Shown: one piece after another, positions 12,295-25,915 of the stretch
How the letters are laid out: each line of letters starts with the position of its first letter
How positions within the stretch are numbered: position 1 is the first letter of the stretch
Source: Stomorhina lunata
Taxonomy: Eukaryota; Arthropoda; Insecta; Diptera; Rhiniidae
Assembly (NCBI GenBank): GCA_933228675.1
Contig: OW121741.1
Span: 14,920,985 to 14,984,984, forward strand
Length of the DNA stretch: 64,000 bases
Reading direction: 5' to 3'
Program-made: the position numbers and the translations under genes
The notes under the pieces: generated by a model
The model's input: only the letters and a program-made list of their open reading frames with translations
Databases searched by the model: none
What the model was told of the DNA's origin: nothing

Positions 12295-14875
12295 TATTAA
12301 AATATAAATTTTTTGATAAATTTTCTATAAAAATAATAAAGTTTTGAAAAATTTCTAAACAAAAAAATTGAAATTTTTGAAAAATTTCTATAAAAATAAG
12401 AAATTTTTGAAAAATTTCTATAAAAATAAAAAATTTTTAAAAATTTCCTATAAAAAAAGAAACTTTTGAATAATTTCCTATAAAATAAGAAATTTTTGAA
12501 AAATCTCCTAACAAAATAAGAAATTTTTGAAAAATTTGCTATAAAAATATTAAATTTTTGAAAAATTTCCTATAAAAATAGGAAAAATTTTCTATAAATA
12601 TTGGAATTTTTGAAAAATTTCTATAAAAATAAGAAATTTTTGAAAAATTTCCTATAAAAAAAGAAACCTTGGAAAAATTTCCTATAAAAATAAGAAATTT
12701 TTGAAAAATTTCCTATAAAAATAGGAAATTTTTGAAAAATTTCCTATAAAAATAGGAAGTTTTTGAATAATTTCCTATAAAAATGTAGGAAATTTTTGAA
12801 AAATTTCCTACAAAAATAGGAAATTTTTGAAAAATTTCCCATAAAAATAGGAACTTTTTGAAAAAATTCCTATAAAAATAGGAAATGTTTGAAAAATTTT
12901 CTATAAAAATAGGAAATTTTTGAAAAATTTCCTATAAAAATAGGACATTTTTGAAAAATTTCCTATAAAAATAGGAAATTTTTGAAAAATTTCCTATAAA
13001 AATAGGAAATTTTTGAAAAATTTCCTATAAAAATAGGAAATTTTTGAAAAATTTCCTATAAAAATAGGAAATTTTTGAAAAATTTCCTATAAAAATAGGA
13101 AATTTTTGAAAAATTTCCTATAAAAATAGGAAATTTTTGAAAAATTTCCTATAAAAATAGGAAATTTTTGAAAAATTTCCTATAAAAATAGGAAATTTTT
13201 GAAAAATTTCCTATAAAAATAGGAAATTTTTGAAAAATTTCCTATAAAAATAGGAAATTTTTGAAAAATTTCCTATAAAAATAGGAAATTTTTGAAAAAT
13301 TTCCTATAAAAATAGGAAATTTTTGAAAAATTTCCTATAATAACAGGAAATTTTTGAAAAATTTCCTATAAAACTAAGAAATTTTTGAAAAATTTCCTAT
13401 AAAAACAGGAAATTTTTTTTTTAAATTTCTATAAAAATAGGAAATTTTTAAAAAATTTCCTAATAAAATTAGAAATTTTTAAAAACTTTCCTATAAAAAT
13501 AGGAAATTTTTGAAAAATTTCCCATAAAAATTAGACATTTTTCAAAAAATTCCTATAAAATTAGGAAATTTTTTAAAAATTTCCTATAAAAATAGGAAAT
13601 TTTTGAAAAATTTCCTATAAAAATAGGAAATTTTTGAAAAATTTCCTATAAAAATAGGAAATTTTTGAAAAATTTCCTATAAAAATAGGAAATTTTTGAA
13701 AAATTTCCTATAAAAATAGGAAATTTTTGAAAAATTTCCTATAAAAATAGGAAATTTTTGAAAAATTTCCTATAAAAATAGGAAATTTTTGAAAAATTTC
13801 CTATAAAAATAGGAAATTTTTGAAAAATTTCCTATAAAAATAGGAAATTTTTGAAAAATTTCCTATAAAAATAGGAAATTTTTGAAAAATTTCCTATAAA
13901 AATAGGAAATTTTTGAAAAATTTCCTATAAAAATAGGAAATTTTTGAAAAATTTCCTATAAAAATAGGAAATTTTTGAAAAATTTCCTATAAAAATAGGA
14001 AATTTTTGAAAAATTTCCTATAAAAATAGGAAATTTTTGAAAAATTTCCTATAAAAATAGGAAATTTTTGAAAAATTTCCTATAAAAATAGGAAATTTTT
14101 GAAAAATTTCCTATAAAAATAGGAAATTTTTGAAAAATTTCCTATAAAAATAGGAAATTTTTGAAAAATTTCCTATAAAAATAGGAAATTTTTGAAAAAT
14201 TTCCTATAAAAATAGGAAATTTTTAAAAAATTTCCTATAAAAATAGGAAATTTTTGAAAAATTTCCTATAAATATAGGAAATTTTTGAAAAATTTCTTAT
14301 AAAAATAGGAAATTTTTGAAAAATTTCCTATAAAAATAGGAAATTTTTGAAAAATTTCCTATAAAAATAGGAAATTTTTGAAAAATTTCCTATAAAAATA
14401 GGAAATTTTTGAAAAATTTCCTATAAAAATAGGAAATTTTTGAAAAATTTCCTATAAAAATAGGAAATTTTTGAAAAATTTCCTATAAAAATAGGAAATT
14501 TTTGAAAAATTTCCTATAAAAATAGGAAATTTTTGAAAAATTTCCTATAAAAATAGGAAATTTTTGAAAAATTTCCTATAAAAATAGGAAATTTTTGAAA
14601 AATTTCCTATAAAAATAGGAAATTTTTGAAAAATTTCCTATAAAAATAGGAAATTTTTGAAAAATTTCCTATAAAAATAGGAAATTTTTGAAAAATTTCC
14701 TATAAAAATAGGAAATTTTTGAAAAATTTCCTATAAAAATAGGAAATTTTTGAAAAATTTCCTATAAAAATAGGAAATTTTTGAAAAATTTCCTATAAAA
14801 ATAGGAAATTTTTTAAAAATTTCCTATAAAAATAGGAAATTTTTTAAAAATTTCCTATAAAAATAGGAAATTTTT
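12295..14875 (+). repeat. Satellite A, large forward array
   Basis: About 83 units of 31 bp in forward orientation. The first 600 bp and 13330-13580 are diverged; 12900-13330 and 13580-14800 are almost invariant, showing recent homogenisation of the interior. It ends abruptly at about 14875 in unique sequence. Confidence 0.97.
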
Positions 14876-15424
14876 GTATAGATCGACTGCATAAAGAACA
14901 AAAATTTGACTATAAATAGAGTCAAAATTTTAATATTTAAAACAAAGTTGGACTTAAATTACATTACATTAAGCATGCATTAAACAAGAAAACATTATTT
15001 TATTCGTTCTCAAAAAAACAATAACAAAATATGCACACCAAACTAACAACAACAAAACATACAGCAAATACAATTCTCAGAGCAAATTCTCATTATAAGA
15101 TTGAGCACTTTCATTTCTAAACGCTCTTCATTTGACCAACCTTGATCTAAGCCAGGGATGACCAAAGAGAGGAATGTGATTGTATTTGTGAGCGAAAGAG
15201 AGGATACACAGGCAGAAGCAAGAATTGACATAAATTTAGTTGTTTATTTCTATTTTATTTCAGTTACCGCTGAACCAGCGTGACATGAACATGAGGAGGA
15301 GTATTGATCTTTTTTTTGTTGTTTTTATATAAACAAAAATGATTTTCGTTTGTTTCTATTAAGAAAACATTAGTTTTTAGAAATGTGTATTCAGCATAGT
15401 ATATTTTTTTATAAATACAATTTA
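14876..15424. other. Unique spacer between satellites A and D
   Basis: No gene recognised. A pyrimidine tract ending TATTTTATTTCAG at about 15260 resembles a splice acceptor, but the following frames close quickly, so I do not call an exon. Confidence 0.45.
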
Positions 15425-16710
15425 AAAAACTTACTTTTTCTATAGAAAAACTTACTTTTTCTATAGAAAAACTTACTTTTTCTATAGAAAAACTTACTTT
15501 TTCTATAAAAAAACTTACTTTTTCTATAGAAAAACTTACTTTTTCTATAGAAAAACTTACTTTTTCTATAGAAAAACTTACTTTTTCTATAGAAAAACTT
15601 ACTTTTTCTATAGAAAAACTTACTTTTTCTATAGAAAAACTTACTTTTTCTATAGAAAAACTTACTTTTTCTATAGAAAAACTTACTTTTTCCATAGAAA
15701 AACTTACTTTTTCTATAGAAAAACTTACTTTTTCTATAGAAAAACTTACTTTTTCTATAGAAAAACTTACTTTTTCTATAGAAAAACTTACTTTTTCTAT
15801 AGAAAAACTTACTTTTTCTATAGAAAAACTTACTTTTTCTATAGAAAAACTTACTTTTTCTATAGAAAAACTTACTTTTTCTATAGAAAAACTTACTTTT
15901 TCTATAGAAAAACTTACTTTTTCTATAGAAAAACTTACTTTTTCTATAGAAAAACTTACTTTTTCTATAGAAAAACTTACTTTTTCTATAGAAAAACTTA
16001 CTTTTTCTATAGAAAAACTTACTTTTTCTATAGAAAAACTTACTTTTTCTATAGAAAAACTTACTTTTTCTATAGAAAAACTTACTTTTTCTATAGAAAA
16101 ACTTACTTTTTCTATAGAAAAACTTACTTTTTCTATAGAAAAACTTACTTTTTCTATAGAAAAACTTACTTTTTCTATAGAAAAACTTACTTTTTCTATA
16201 GAAAAACTTACTTTTTCTATAGAAAAACTTACTTTTTCTATAGAAAAACTTACTTTTTCTATAGAAAAACTTACTTTTTCTATAGAAAAACTTACTTTTT
16301 CTATAGAAAAACTTACTTTTTCTATAGAAAAACTTACTTTTTCTATAGAAAAACTTACTTTTTCTATAGAAAAACTTACTTTTTCTATAGAAAAACTTAC
16401 TTTTTCTATAGAAAAACTTACTTTTTCTATAGAAAAACTTACTTTTTCTATAGAAAAACTTACTTTTTCTATAGAAAAACTTACTTTTTCTATAGAAAAA
16501 CTTACTTTTTCTATAGAAAAACTTACTTTTTCTATAGAAAAACTTACTTTTTCTATAGAAAAACTTACTTTTTCTATAGAAAAACTTACTTTTTCTATAG
16601 AAAAACTTACTTTTTCTATAGAAAAACTTACTTTTTCTATAGAAAAACTTACTTTTTCTATGAAAAACTTACTTTTTTCTATGAAAAACTTACTTTTTCT
16701 ATAGAAAAAT
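15425..16710. repeat. Satellite D, 21-bp array
   Basis: About 61 units of CTATAGAAAAA + CTTACTTTTT, almost identical throughout. Exceptions are a CTATAAAAAA variant near 15503, a CCATAG variant near 15692 and length variants after 16655. The unit contains the perfect 16-bp palindrome TTTTTCTATAGAAAAA. Because 21 is divisible by 3, several frames stay open; the minus frame gives (KVSFSIE)n from about 16660 down to a stop at 15264. Confidence 0.97.
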
Positions 16711-18400
16711 TTATTTTTTCTATAAAAAAAACATGTCTTTAAGAAGGTTTATCATGTTTTTATTGTTAAAGAAAAAGTTTGTTTTCTTTAGAATATGTAT
16801 TTTTTATTTAGAAAACCTTTTTTTTCTTTAAAAAAATGCTTTTACATAGAAAAACATTTAAGTTTATTTTTCTATAAAGAAAACGTATTTTTTACTAAAA
16901 AAAATCAAATATTTTCTTTAAAAACGATTGAATGTTTAGCGTAAAAATAATTATTTAACATTCAATCTCACAGTGTATCTGAAAAAAACAATAACAAAAA
17001 TTACAAAAAAATTGACAAAACTTATAACAGCCTCCACTCGTGTGTATCCGTCAAAGGTTGAATGACGACTAAATAAATGAGAATAAGAAAACTTCTGGCA
17101 AGCACTTGCTTCGCAGTGGTCGCGCCTGATCTAAGCCAATCTTTTATGGTTGCATCACACATATTTATATTTATATTTTCTCAAAATGTAACTTTTAGTT
17201 CTCACTGTTTTTAGTTATACTCCAACATTTGAATATCTTCAGACATTTCTCAAATAATAACTTCGTCTTTAGGTTTATTTTTCCTGTAGCGTTGTTTTGT
17301 CGGTTATAAAAATAGAATAAACTGACATATACGAAGTATGGAGTATGTAGATTCGAAATCTTAAGGTAAAAGTTAAGCAATATAAAAAAACCTATTGCGT
17401 GTAATAAAACTGATGATTTTCCTTTTCGATTTGAAGTATAACAAAAAAATCTAAGGAAATCTTTAGTTTAGGAAAAATACTAGTTTCAAACATAGTCATA
17501 CTTTTTACAACTTTAACTTTCAAACTTAAAGGAAGATTTAAGATAGCAGTTACTGGGTATTTGTATACCTTTTACTGCCTTCTCACCAATAATCAGCATA
17601 AATTTTAATGTTGAAAGGAAGACATAAAAACCTATCCTGTTAAGGGTTATTAAGGTGGGTTGAACCTTAAATATTAGAGATAAAGAACTGAATAGAGTAA
17701 CAAAAATGATTTGTAGTTTAATAAAGGAAAATTTATAAATAAGTTAGAATTGGCTAAAAATTATTTAGTTAATTTGTTTAATAGATTTTCTAAAACCACT
17801 ACCTGCTCCTAAAGGATTTCTTTGTTTCATCACTAAAATTTTGTTCCTTCCTCTTTAAATTATAAAGGCCATGACTATATAATTTTCGCTAAATCTGTTT
17901 TTTTTTTTTTCAAAAATCTTTGGGGATTAACTAAGTTTTATATTCCTTTTTTATAACTTTTGCCTAATTTTATCTGCTTCGTTCTTAAATTCATTCACAG
18001 AATGACTTTTACCATTTGAAAAGTTACAAATCAAATTAATTTCTTGTAATGATTTCATGCTTTTACACCCACTTTACGGTTTTTCCCCCGAAATTAGAGA
18101 TGGAGTGGGAATAATCCCTAGCAGAAAATTACACCATAACAACTGAAAATCAAAGTGGAAAAAAATGTAAATATATTCGTGTTGAAAACCATTGTAATTT
18201 TTCGCTTAATTTGAGTTGTGTAAAGTTTTTTGTTTTTTTATTCATTTTATTTGATATCTTGTCTTTTTTTTGGCCAACCAGTGATTTAATATAAATAGTA
18301 AACATTTATTTTTTTCCGATGAAGATTATTGTGATTCTGTATAAATAACCTTTTTTTAGGAGTCTTAGAAGGGGTTGGGATTTGTTAATTACTAGAACAT
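16711..18400. other. Decayed edge of satellite D and unique spacer
   Basis: Up to about 16920 there are irregular TTTTCTTTAGAAAA-like stretches that look like decayed satellite. The rest is unique AT-rich DNA. A slightly GC-richer patch at 17025-17150 has no frame I recognise. Confidence 0.5.
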
Positions 18401-18412
18401 TAACTATTTCAA

Positions 18413-18505
18413 GATTTGACTATATAGAGAATCTATATAATGAACCACGATTTGACTATATAAAAAAACAGGATTTGACTATATTAAAACGACGATTTCA
18501 CCATA
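18413..18505 (+). repeat. Short GATTTGACTATAT direct repeats
   Basis: Four copies of GATTTGACTATAT or a close variant start at about 18413, 18449, 18472 and 18493. The second is preceded by GAACCAC; GAACCACGATTTGAGTAT recurs at about 22540, on the far side of the element and array that begin just downstream. Confidence 0.65.
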
Positions 18506-18524
18506 TGAACAAGTAAGAGTGTTT

Positions 18525-18675
18525 TATTGGACTGTGCGGAATCTTATATACCCACCATCAAATTTTGTTAAATTTACATATCTACGGAACTGCAACCTAT
18601 TCAAAATCTGGTTCAAATTCGAAAAAAATTGTTACGAATGTTGGTATTATTGGTAAAATATTTGGACTAAATTCT
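18525..18675 (+). mobile_element. Dispersed element, head fragment
   Basis: GACTGTGCGGAATCTTATAT then ACCCACCATCA matches the head of the element seen in reverse complement at 59760-59795 (hairpin ATTCGGC/GCCGAAT, then TATACCCACCATCA). The next 100 bp also match (GTTGGTATTATTGGTAAAAT, then ATTTGGACTA). The match stops where satellite E begins. Confidence 0.7.
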
Positions 18676-21600
18676 AAAAATTAAAACGAAAAATTTTCTA
18701 TAGAAAAATTTTTAAAACAAAAAATTTTCTATAGCAAAATCTTTAACACGTAAAATATTCTATAGAAAAATCTTCAAAACGAAAAATTTTCTATAGAAAA
18801 ATTTTTAAAACAAAAAACTTTCTATAGAAAAATTTTTTAAACGAAAAATTTTCTATAGAAAAATTTTTAAAACGAAAAATTTTCTATAGAAACATTTTTA
18901 AAAAGAAAAATTTTCTATAGAAAAATCTTTAACACGTAAAATTTTCTATACAAAAATCTTCAAATCGAAAAATTTTCTATAGAAAAATTTTTAAAACGAA
19001 AAACTTTCTATAGAAAAATTTTTAAATCAAAAAATTTTCTATATAAAAATTTTTAAAACGAAATCGTTTCAATAGAAAAATTGTTAAAATGAAAAATTTT
19101 CTATGGAAAATTTTTTAAAATGAAAAATTTTTTTACATCGAAAAATTTTCTTTAGAAAAAAATTTGTATATCAAAAATTTTCGATAGAAAAAATTTTAGA
19201 TCGAAAAATTTTTTATAAAAAAAAACAAAAAATTTTCTATAGAAAAATTTTTTAAACGAAAAATTTTCTATAGAAATATTTTTAAAATGAAAAATTTTCT
19301 TAAAAAAAAATTTTAAAACGAAAAATTTTCTATAGAAAAATTTTTAAAACGAAAAATTTTCTATAGAAAAATTTTTAAAACGAAAAATTTTCTATAGAAA
19401 AATTTTTAAAACGAAAAATTTTCTATAGAAAAATTTTAAAACGGAAAATTTTCTATAGAAAAATTTTAAAACGAAAAATTTTCTATAGAAAAATTTTTAA
19501 AACGAAAAATTTTCTATAGAAAAATTTTTAAAACGAAAAATTTTCTATAGAAAAATTTTAAAATGAAAAATTTTCTATAGAAAAATTTTAAAACGAAAAA
19601 TTTTCTATAGAAAAATTTTTAAAAGAAAAAATTTTCTATAGAAAAATTTTTAAAACGAAAAATTTTCTATGGAAAAATTTTTAAAACGAAAAATTTTCTA
19701 TAGAAAAATTTTTAAAACGAAACATTTTTTACAAAAAAAATTTTAAAACGAAAAATTTTCTAAAGAAAAATTTTTAAAACGAAAAATTTTCTATAGAAAA
19801 ATGTTTAAAACAAAAGATTTTCTATAGAAAAAATTTTAAAACGAAAAATTGTCTTTAAAAAAATTTTTAGAACGAAAAATTTTCTTTAACAAAATTTTCA
19901 AAACGAAACATTTTTTATAGACAAATTTTTAAATCGAAAAATTTTCTATAGAAAAATTTTTAAAACAAAAAATTTTCTATAGAAAATTTTTAAAACGAAC
20001 AATTTTCTATAGAAAAATTTTTAAAAAGAAACCTTTCCTATAGAAAAATTTTTAAAACGAAAAATTTTCTTTAAAAAAATTTTAAAACGAAAAATTTTCT
20101 ATAAAAACATTTTTAAAAAGAAAAATTTTCTATAGAAAAATCTTTAACACGTAAAATTTTCTACACAAAAATCTTCAAATCAAAAAATTTTCTATATAAA
20201 AATTTTTAAAACGAAATCGTTTCAATAGAAAAATTGTTAAAATGAAAAATTTTCTATGGAAAATTTTTTAAAATGAAAAATTTTTTTACATCGAAAAATT
20301 TTCTTTAGAAAAAAATTTGTATATCAAAAATTTTCGATAGAAAACATTTTAGATCAAAAAATTTTTTATAAAAAAAAAAACAAAAAATTTTCTATAGAAA
20401 AATTTTTAAAACGAAAAATTTTCTATAGAAATATTTTTAAAATTAAAAATTTTCTTAAAAAAAAATTTTAAAACGAAAAATTTTCTATAGAAAAATTTTT
20501 AAAACGAAAAATTTTCTATAGAAAAATTTTTAAAACGAAAAATTTTCTATAGAAAAATTTTAAAACGAAAAATTTTTAAAACGAAAAATTTTGTATAGAA
20601 AAATTTTTAAAACGAAAAATTTTCTATAGAAAAAATTTTAAAACGAAAAATTTTCTATAAAAAAATTTTAAAACGAAAAATTTTCTATAGAAAAATTTTA
20701 AAACGAAAAATTTTCTATAGAAAAATTTTTAAAAGAAAAAATTTTCTATAGAAAAATTTTTAAAACGAAAAATTTTCTATGGAAAAATTTTTAAAACGAA
20801 AAATTTTCTATAGAAAAATTTTTAAAACGAAAAATTGTCTTTAAAAAAATTTTTAGAACGAAAAATTTTCTTTAAAAAAATTTTCAAAACGAAACATTTT
20901 TTATAGACAAATTTTTAAATCGAAAAATTTTCTATAGAAAAATTTTTAAAACAAAAAATTTTCTATAGAAAATTTTTAAAACGAAAAATTTTCTATAGAA
21001 AAATTTTTAAAAAGAAAACTTTTCTATAGAAAAATTTTTAAAACGAAAAATTTTCTTTAAAAAAATTTTAAAACGAAAAATTTTCTATAGAAAAATTTTT
21101 AAAACGAAAAATATTCTTTAAAAAAAAAATTTTTAGAAATATTTTTAAAAAATTTTCTATAGAAAAATTTTTAAAACGAAAGATTTTCTATTGAAACATT
21201 TTTCAAACAAAAAATTTTCTATAGAAGAATCTTTAAAACGAAAAAGTTTCTATATAAAAATTTTTAAAACGAAATCGTTTCAATACAAAAATTTTAAAAA
21301 TGAAAAATTTTCTATGGAAAATTTTTTAAAATTAAAAATTTTTTTATATCGAAAAATTTTCTTTAGAAAAAAGTTTGTATATCAAAAATTTTCTATAGAA
21401 AAAATTTTAGATCGAAAAATTTTCTATAAAAAAAACAAAAAATTTTCTATAGAAAAATCTTTAAAACAAAAAATTTTCTATAAAAAAAAATCTTTAAAAC
21501 AAAAAATTTTCCACAGAAAAATCTTTAACACGAAAAATTTTCCTCAAAAAGAAGATTTTCTATAGAAAAATCTTTTAAAAAAAATTTTTAAAACGAAAAA

Positions 21601-22110
21601 GTTTTTATAGAAAAATTTTTAAAATGAAAAAGTTTCTATACAAAAATATTTATATCGAAAAATTTTCTGTAGAAAAAAATTTTTATATCAAAAATTTTCG
21701 ATAGAAAAAATTATAGACCGAAAAATTTTCTATAAAAAAATTTTCTTTAGAAAAATTTTAATATCGAAAACTTTTCTGTATAAAAATGTTTATGTCGAAA
21801 AATTTTCTATAGAAAAAAATGTTGTACCTACAAAAAGATTTTCTATAGAAAAATTTTTGAATCGAAAAATTTTCTGTAAGAAAACTTTTCTGTTTTTTAA
21901 TCGAAAAATTTTCTGTAGAATCAATTTTAGATCGAAAACTTTTCTGTATAAAGATTTTTATGTCGAAAAATTTTCTAAAGAAAACATTTTTGTACCAAAA
22001 GATTTTCTTTAGGAAAATTTTTGAATCGAAAAATTTTCTGTAAGAAAACTTTTCTGTTTTTTATTTGAAAAATTTTCTGTAGAATAAATTTTGGATTGAA
22101 AAATTTTGTA
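18676..22110 (+). repeat. Satellite E, 31-bp array within a dispersed element
   Basis: About 110 units of CTATAGAAAAATTTTTAAAA + CGAAAAATTTT. It is less homogeneous than D and H. A characteristic diverged block (GAAATCGTTTCAATA ... TTTGTATATCAAAAATTTTC) recurs at about 19060, 20213 and 21271, so the array has a ~1.1-kb higher-order repeat. The last 500 bp are degenerate (TTTTCTGTA variants). Confidence 0.95.
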
Positions 22111-22149
22111 AACTGGCTAGCAATGAGATAAGACTTCTTTTACAAAATT

Positions 22150-22560
22150 TAATGGCCATAGCTAGTTTATCATTTATTCGCGTTTAAGTGTATTTTAGGT
22201 GCAATTTATGCTGTTTTCGTAAGTCTTTTGTATGGGATCTATGGTTAAGTTGTTACCCATTTCGATGAAATTTTATACACTGAATAACGATTATGTAAAA
22301 CTTCTATGTGCTAAATTTCACCATCATAATAACAAATTATATTTATTACAAGGTTATACGGGAGCTATGTTCAAATCTGAACCGATTTTGCCCAATTTCA
22401 ATACCAAGTTTCAGTGACCTAGCTCCTTTCGTTTAGGAGTTATCGTGCTTTCAACAGAGAGACAGATGGTCAGACAGACAGACGGACGGAAAGGCAGACA
22501 GACAGACAGACATCGCTCAATCTTCTTCGAATTTCAAAAGAACCACGATTTGAGTATCAT
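22150..22560 (+). mobile_element. Dispersed element, body and (GACA)n tail
   Basis: Continues the element beyond satellite E: GTTATACGGGAGCTATG, CCGATTTTGCCCAATTTC, a CTAGCTCCTTTCGTTTAGG block, then (GACA)n with GACGGACGG and ATCGCTCAATC. The same blocks appear inverted in each 1598-bp unit at 51.7-58 kb. Non-coding. Confidence 0.8.
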
Positions 22561-24477
22561 GGTATTAGTGTGTGTATGAGTATGTTTTAACTAACTATTA
22601 ATCTTAGCCTAAGAATTAGTCATGAGTCTCATAAATTCTGAAAGATTAGCATCCATCCCTGCTCTTAGAAGTTATCTCCAGTTCCTCAAATTTAACACCA
22701 ACAAGTTAAGAAAAAAAAAATAACCTAAAAAAGAGTATGACAAAGCTGTTGAAACATTTTTATTTCATATTAAGAACTTAAGTCAAGGCACATCAAAAAA
22801 AAAAACAAAAAAAAAGCAAGAGAATATAAAACCTAAAGGATTAAGTATTTTAACATTTGTTTTCCTGTTAATATTAAGCAGCAGATTTTCAACGTTAAGG
22901 AGATTTTAAGCATCAAAAACTCATTGTCATTATTTGAAATACGACAATCTATTAAAATGAAAAATTCTGGGGAAGACAAAAAAAAGAAAATTTGTTTGAG
23001 TTTTGATTGCGTTGAGATTTTTATAAGGATTTTTTTTTTTTTTTTCTATATAAAATGAAAAGTATGTTATATCCATATAACCTTTCGATACTTTACACCT
23101 TTTTGAGGAGTGTTCTATGGGGTTAACAGCAAAGGGTGCTGAGGGCTTTGTCTAATCTAGAAGGGTTATATTTTTATTTGCTTTATATTTACTTCGTTTT
23201 AAGTTAAAAAAAAAATCAAGAAAGTATCAAGGTTTGAGTTTATGTCCTTTCAGTTATTTTTGCCTGATTTTTTATGAGTTTCATAAAACGAAACAGCTTT
23301 TTAAAGAGGATTTCAAGTAGTTTTTTAATACAGAGTTTACCTTATAGTAAAAATTATATGTAAAATTTAAATGATGTAAAAATCCTATAATGGGGTAACT
23401 GTTATTGTTTTTTTAAAGGGACTTACTTTTAAAAATGAAATACTAATACTAATACAATTACTTACAGGAACTAATTTTACCATTTTGGATCCAAATTTTG
23501 ATAAGAATTCCTACAGTTTGAAATAACAAAAATATATCAAAAAATCTCTTTTCATTTTCTTGCAATCACGAATATCAGTTGACATCATTTCTTTTACTCT
23601 AGAGTTAATATCAATCCCTTGTATTGAATTTTATTGTCTATTTTTTCCTCTTTTCGATTCAAAATTAATTTGAAAATAATACCTATTTTTTTTTTGCTAT
23701 AAAAGTAATTTGATTTTTATTTTTAGCCCAACATATTTCAAAGCTAGAAAAAACAGCTCGAAAGAACGAAAAATATACTCATTTGACTTAAATGTCAAAA
23801 AACCTTTATCTACGTTTTTACTCCTTATGTTTATGCTGACTTTGCCAGTTTTACCCTTTTTTCATTTTCCTACCCTTCCAATAATATTGCGTGTTTCACC
23901 TCTATTTCTCAACAAAAAAAAAAAAAAAACTGAATGGAATTATTGAAAAAAAGAATATCTACTATTTTAAAATGACTAAAGAAAACTAAGAAAATTCAAT
24001 TAAAATTCTATGCCCAACCAGTTGATAACAAAGAAAAAATCGGAAGTGAAAAAAAAACGATATTCAAATATAAAACATTGAACCTAAAATTAGAACAGAA
24101 AAAATGGGAAACTGTTTTGGTTCTACTTCTGGTTGTTTACAGGCAAAGTGCACAAAAAAGTCATTGATAAAGAAACTTGAATCGTACTTGTCTACTGTCT
24201 GTCACTTTTGTAGCCACGTGACAAGTTTGTCAGCTACATTTTCTGCTTCTATTGTTATGTTTTCTAAGTTTCTGTTTTTTCCGTCTCAGTTCAACAGTTA
24301 TTGTTGCGGAATGGCCTTTTGCTAGTTTTGCAAATGTTGAAGTGTTTTTGTTTCCGGTTCTTTTTTGCAAATTTCCATAAAATCACAAATACACTCACAC
24401 ACTAGAATCAATACAGTGATGTTTATCAAGGAGAGTATTAACAATAACCCAGCAAACACTGGGACTACCAGAGACAA
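22561..24477. other. Unique spacer, no supported gene
   Basis: AT-rich with poly(A)/poly(T) runs. Two short open frames (23710-23946 and 24104-24325) have no recognisable domain. The second begins MGNC, superficially like a lipid-modified N-terminus, but nothing else supports it. Confidence 0.5.
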
Positions 24478-25915
24478 GACTATGACTAGACTATGACTAG
24501 ACTATGACTAGACTATGACTAGACTATGACTAGACTATGACTAGACTATGACTAGACTATGACTAGACTATGACTAGACTATGACTAGACTATGACTAGA
24601 CTATGACTAGACTATGACTAGACTATGACTAGACTATGACTAGACTATGACTAGACTATGACTAGACTATGACTAGACTATGACTAGACTATGACTAGAC
24701 TATGACTAGACTATGACTAGACTATGACTAGACTATGACTAGACTATGACTAGACTATGACTAGACTATGACTAGACTATGACTAGACTATGACTAGACT
24801 ATGACTAGACTATGACTAGACTATGACTAGACTATGACTAGACTATGACTAGACTATGACTAGACTATGACTAGACTATGACTAGACTATGACTAGACTA
24901 TGACTAGACTATGACTAGACTATGACTAGACTATGACTAGACTATGACTAGACTATGACTAGACTATGACTAGACTATGACTAGACTATGACTAGACTAT
25001 GACTAGACTATGACTAGACTATGACTAGACTATGACTAGACTATGACTAGACTATGACTAGACTATGACTAGACTATGACTAGACTATGACTAGACTATG
25101 ACTAGACTATGACTAGACTATGACTAGACTATGACTAGACTATGACTAGACTATGACTAGACTATGACTAGACTATGACTAGACTATGACTAGACTATGA
25201 CTAGACTATGACTAGACTATGACTAGACTATGACTAGACTATGACTAGACTATGACTAGACTATGACTAGACTATGACTAGACTATGACTAGACTATGAC
25301 TAGACTATGACTAGACTATGACTAGACTATGACTAGACTATGACTAGACTATGACTAGACTATGACTAGACTATGACTAGACTATGACTAGACTATGACT
25401 AGACTATGACTAGACTATGACTAGACTATGACTAGACTATGACTAGACTATGACTAGACTATGACTAGACTATGACTAGACTATGACTAGACTATGACTA
25501 GACTATGACTAGACTATGACTAGACTATGACTAGACTATGACTAGACTATGACTAGACTATGACTAGACTATGACTAGACTATGACTAGACTATGACTAG
25601 ACTATGACTAGACTATGACTAGACTATGACTAGACTATGACTAGACTATGACTAGACTATGACTAGACTATGACTAGACTATGACTAGACTATGACTAGA
25701 CTATGACTAGACTATGACTAGACTATGACTAGACTATGACTAGACTATGACTAGACTATGACTAGACTATGACTAGACTATGACTAGACTATGACTAGAC
25801 TATGACTAGACTATGACTAGACTATGACTAGACTATGACTAGACTATGACTAGACTATAACTAGACTATGACTAAACTATGACTAGAGTATGACTAGAGT
25901 ATGACTAGACTATGA
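24478..25915 (+). repeat. Satellite F, 11-bp array (GACTA GACTA T)
   Basis: About 130 units of an 11-bp repeat, effectively perfect for 1.37 kb. Only the last few units carry changes (CTATAACTAG, ACTAAAC, GAGTATG). Each unit is the pentamer GACTA twice plus one T. All frames contain TAG or TGA stops, so it is non-coding. Confidence 0.98.

Noticed and set aside
15240..15290. Splice acceptor followed by an exon
   Set aside because: The pyrimidine tract and CAG look good, but two frames close within a few codons and no donor or homology was found.
15100..17140. Shared GATCTAAGCCA in two spacers (near 15146 and 17130)
   Set aside because: The match is only about 11 bp with no extended similarity.
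24104..24325. 73-codon frame starting MGNC
   Set aside because: Looks like a lipid-modified N-terminus, but there is no domain, splice or homology support and it lies in AT-rich spacer.
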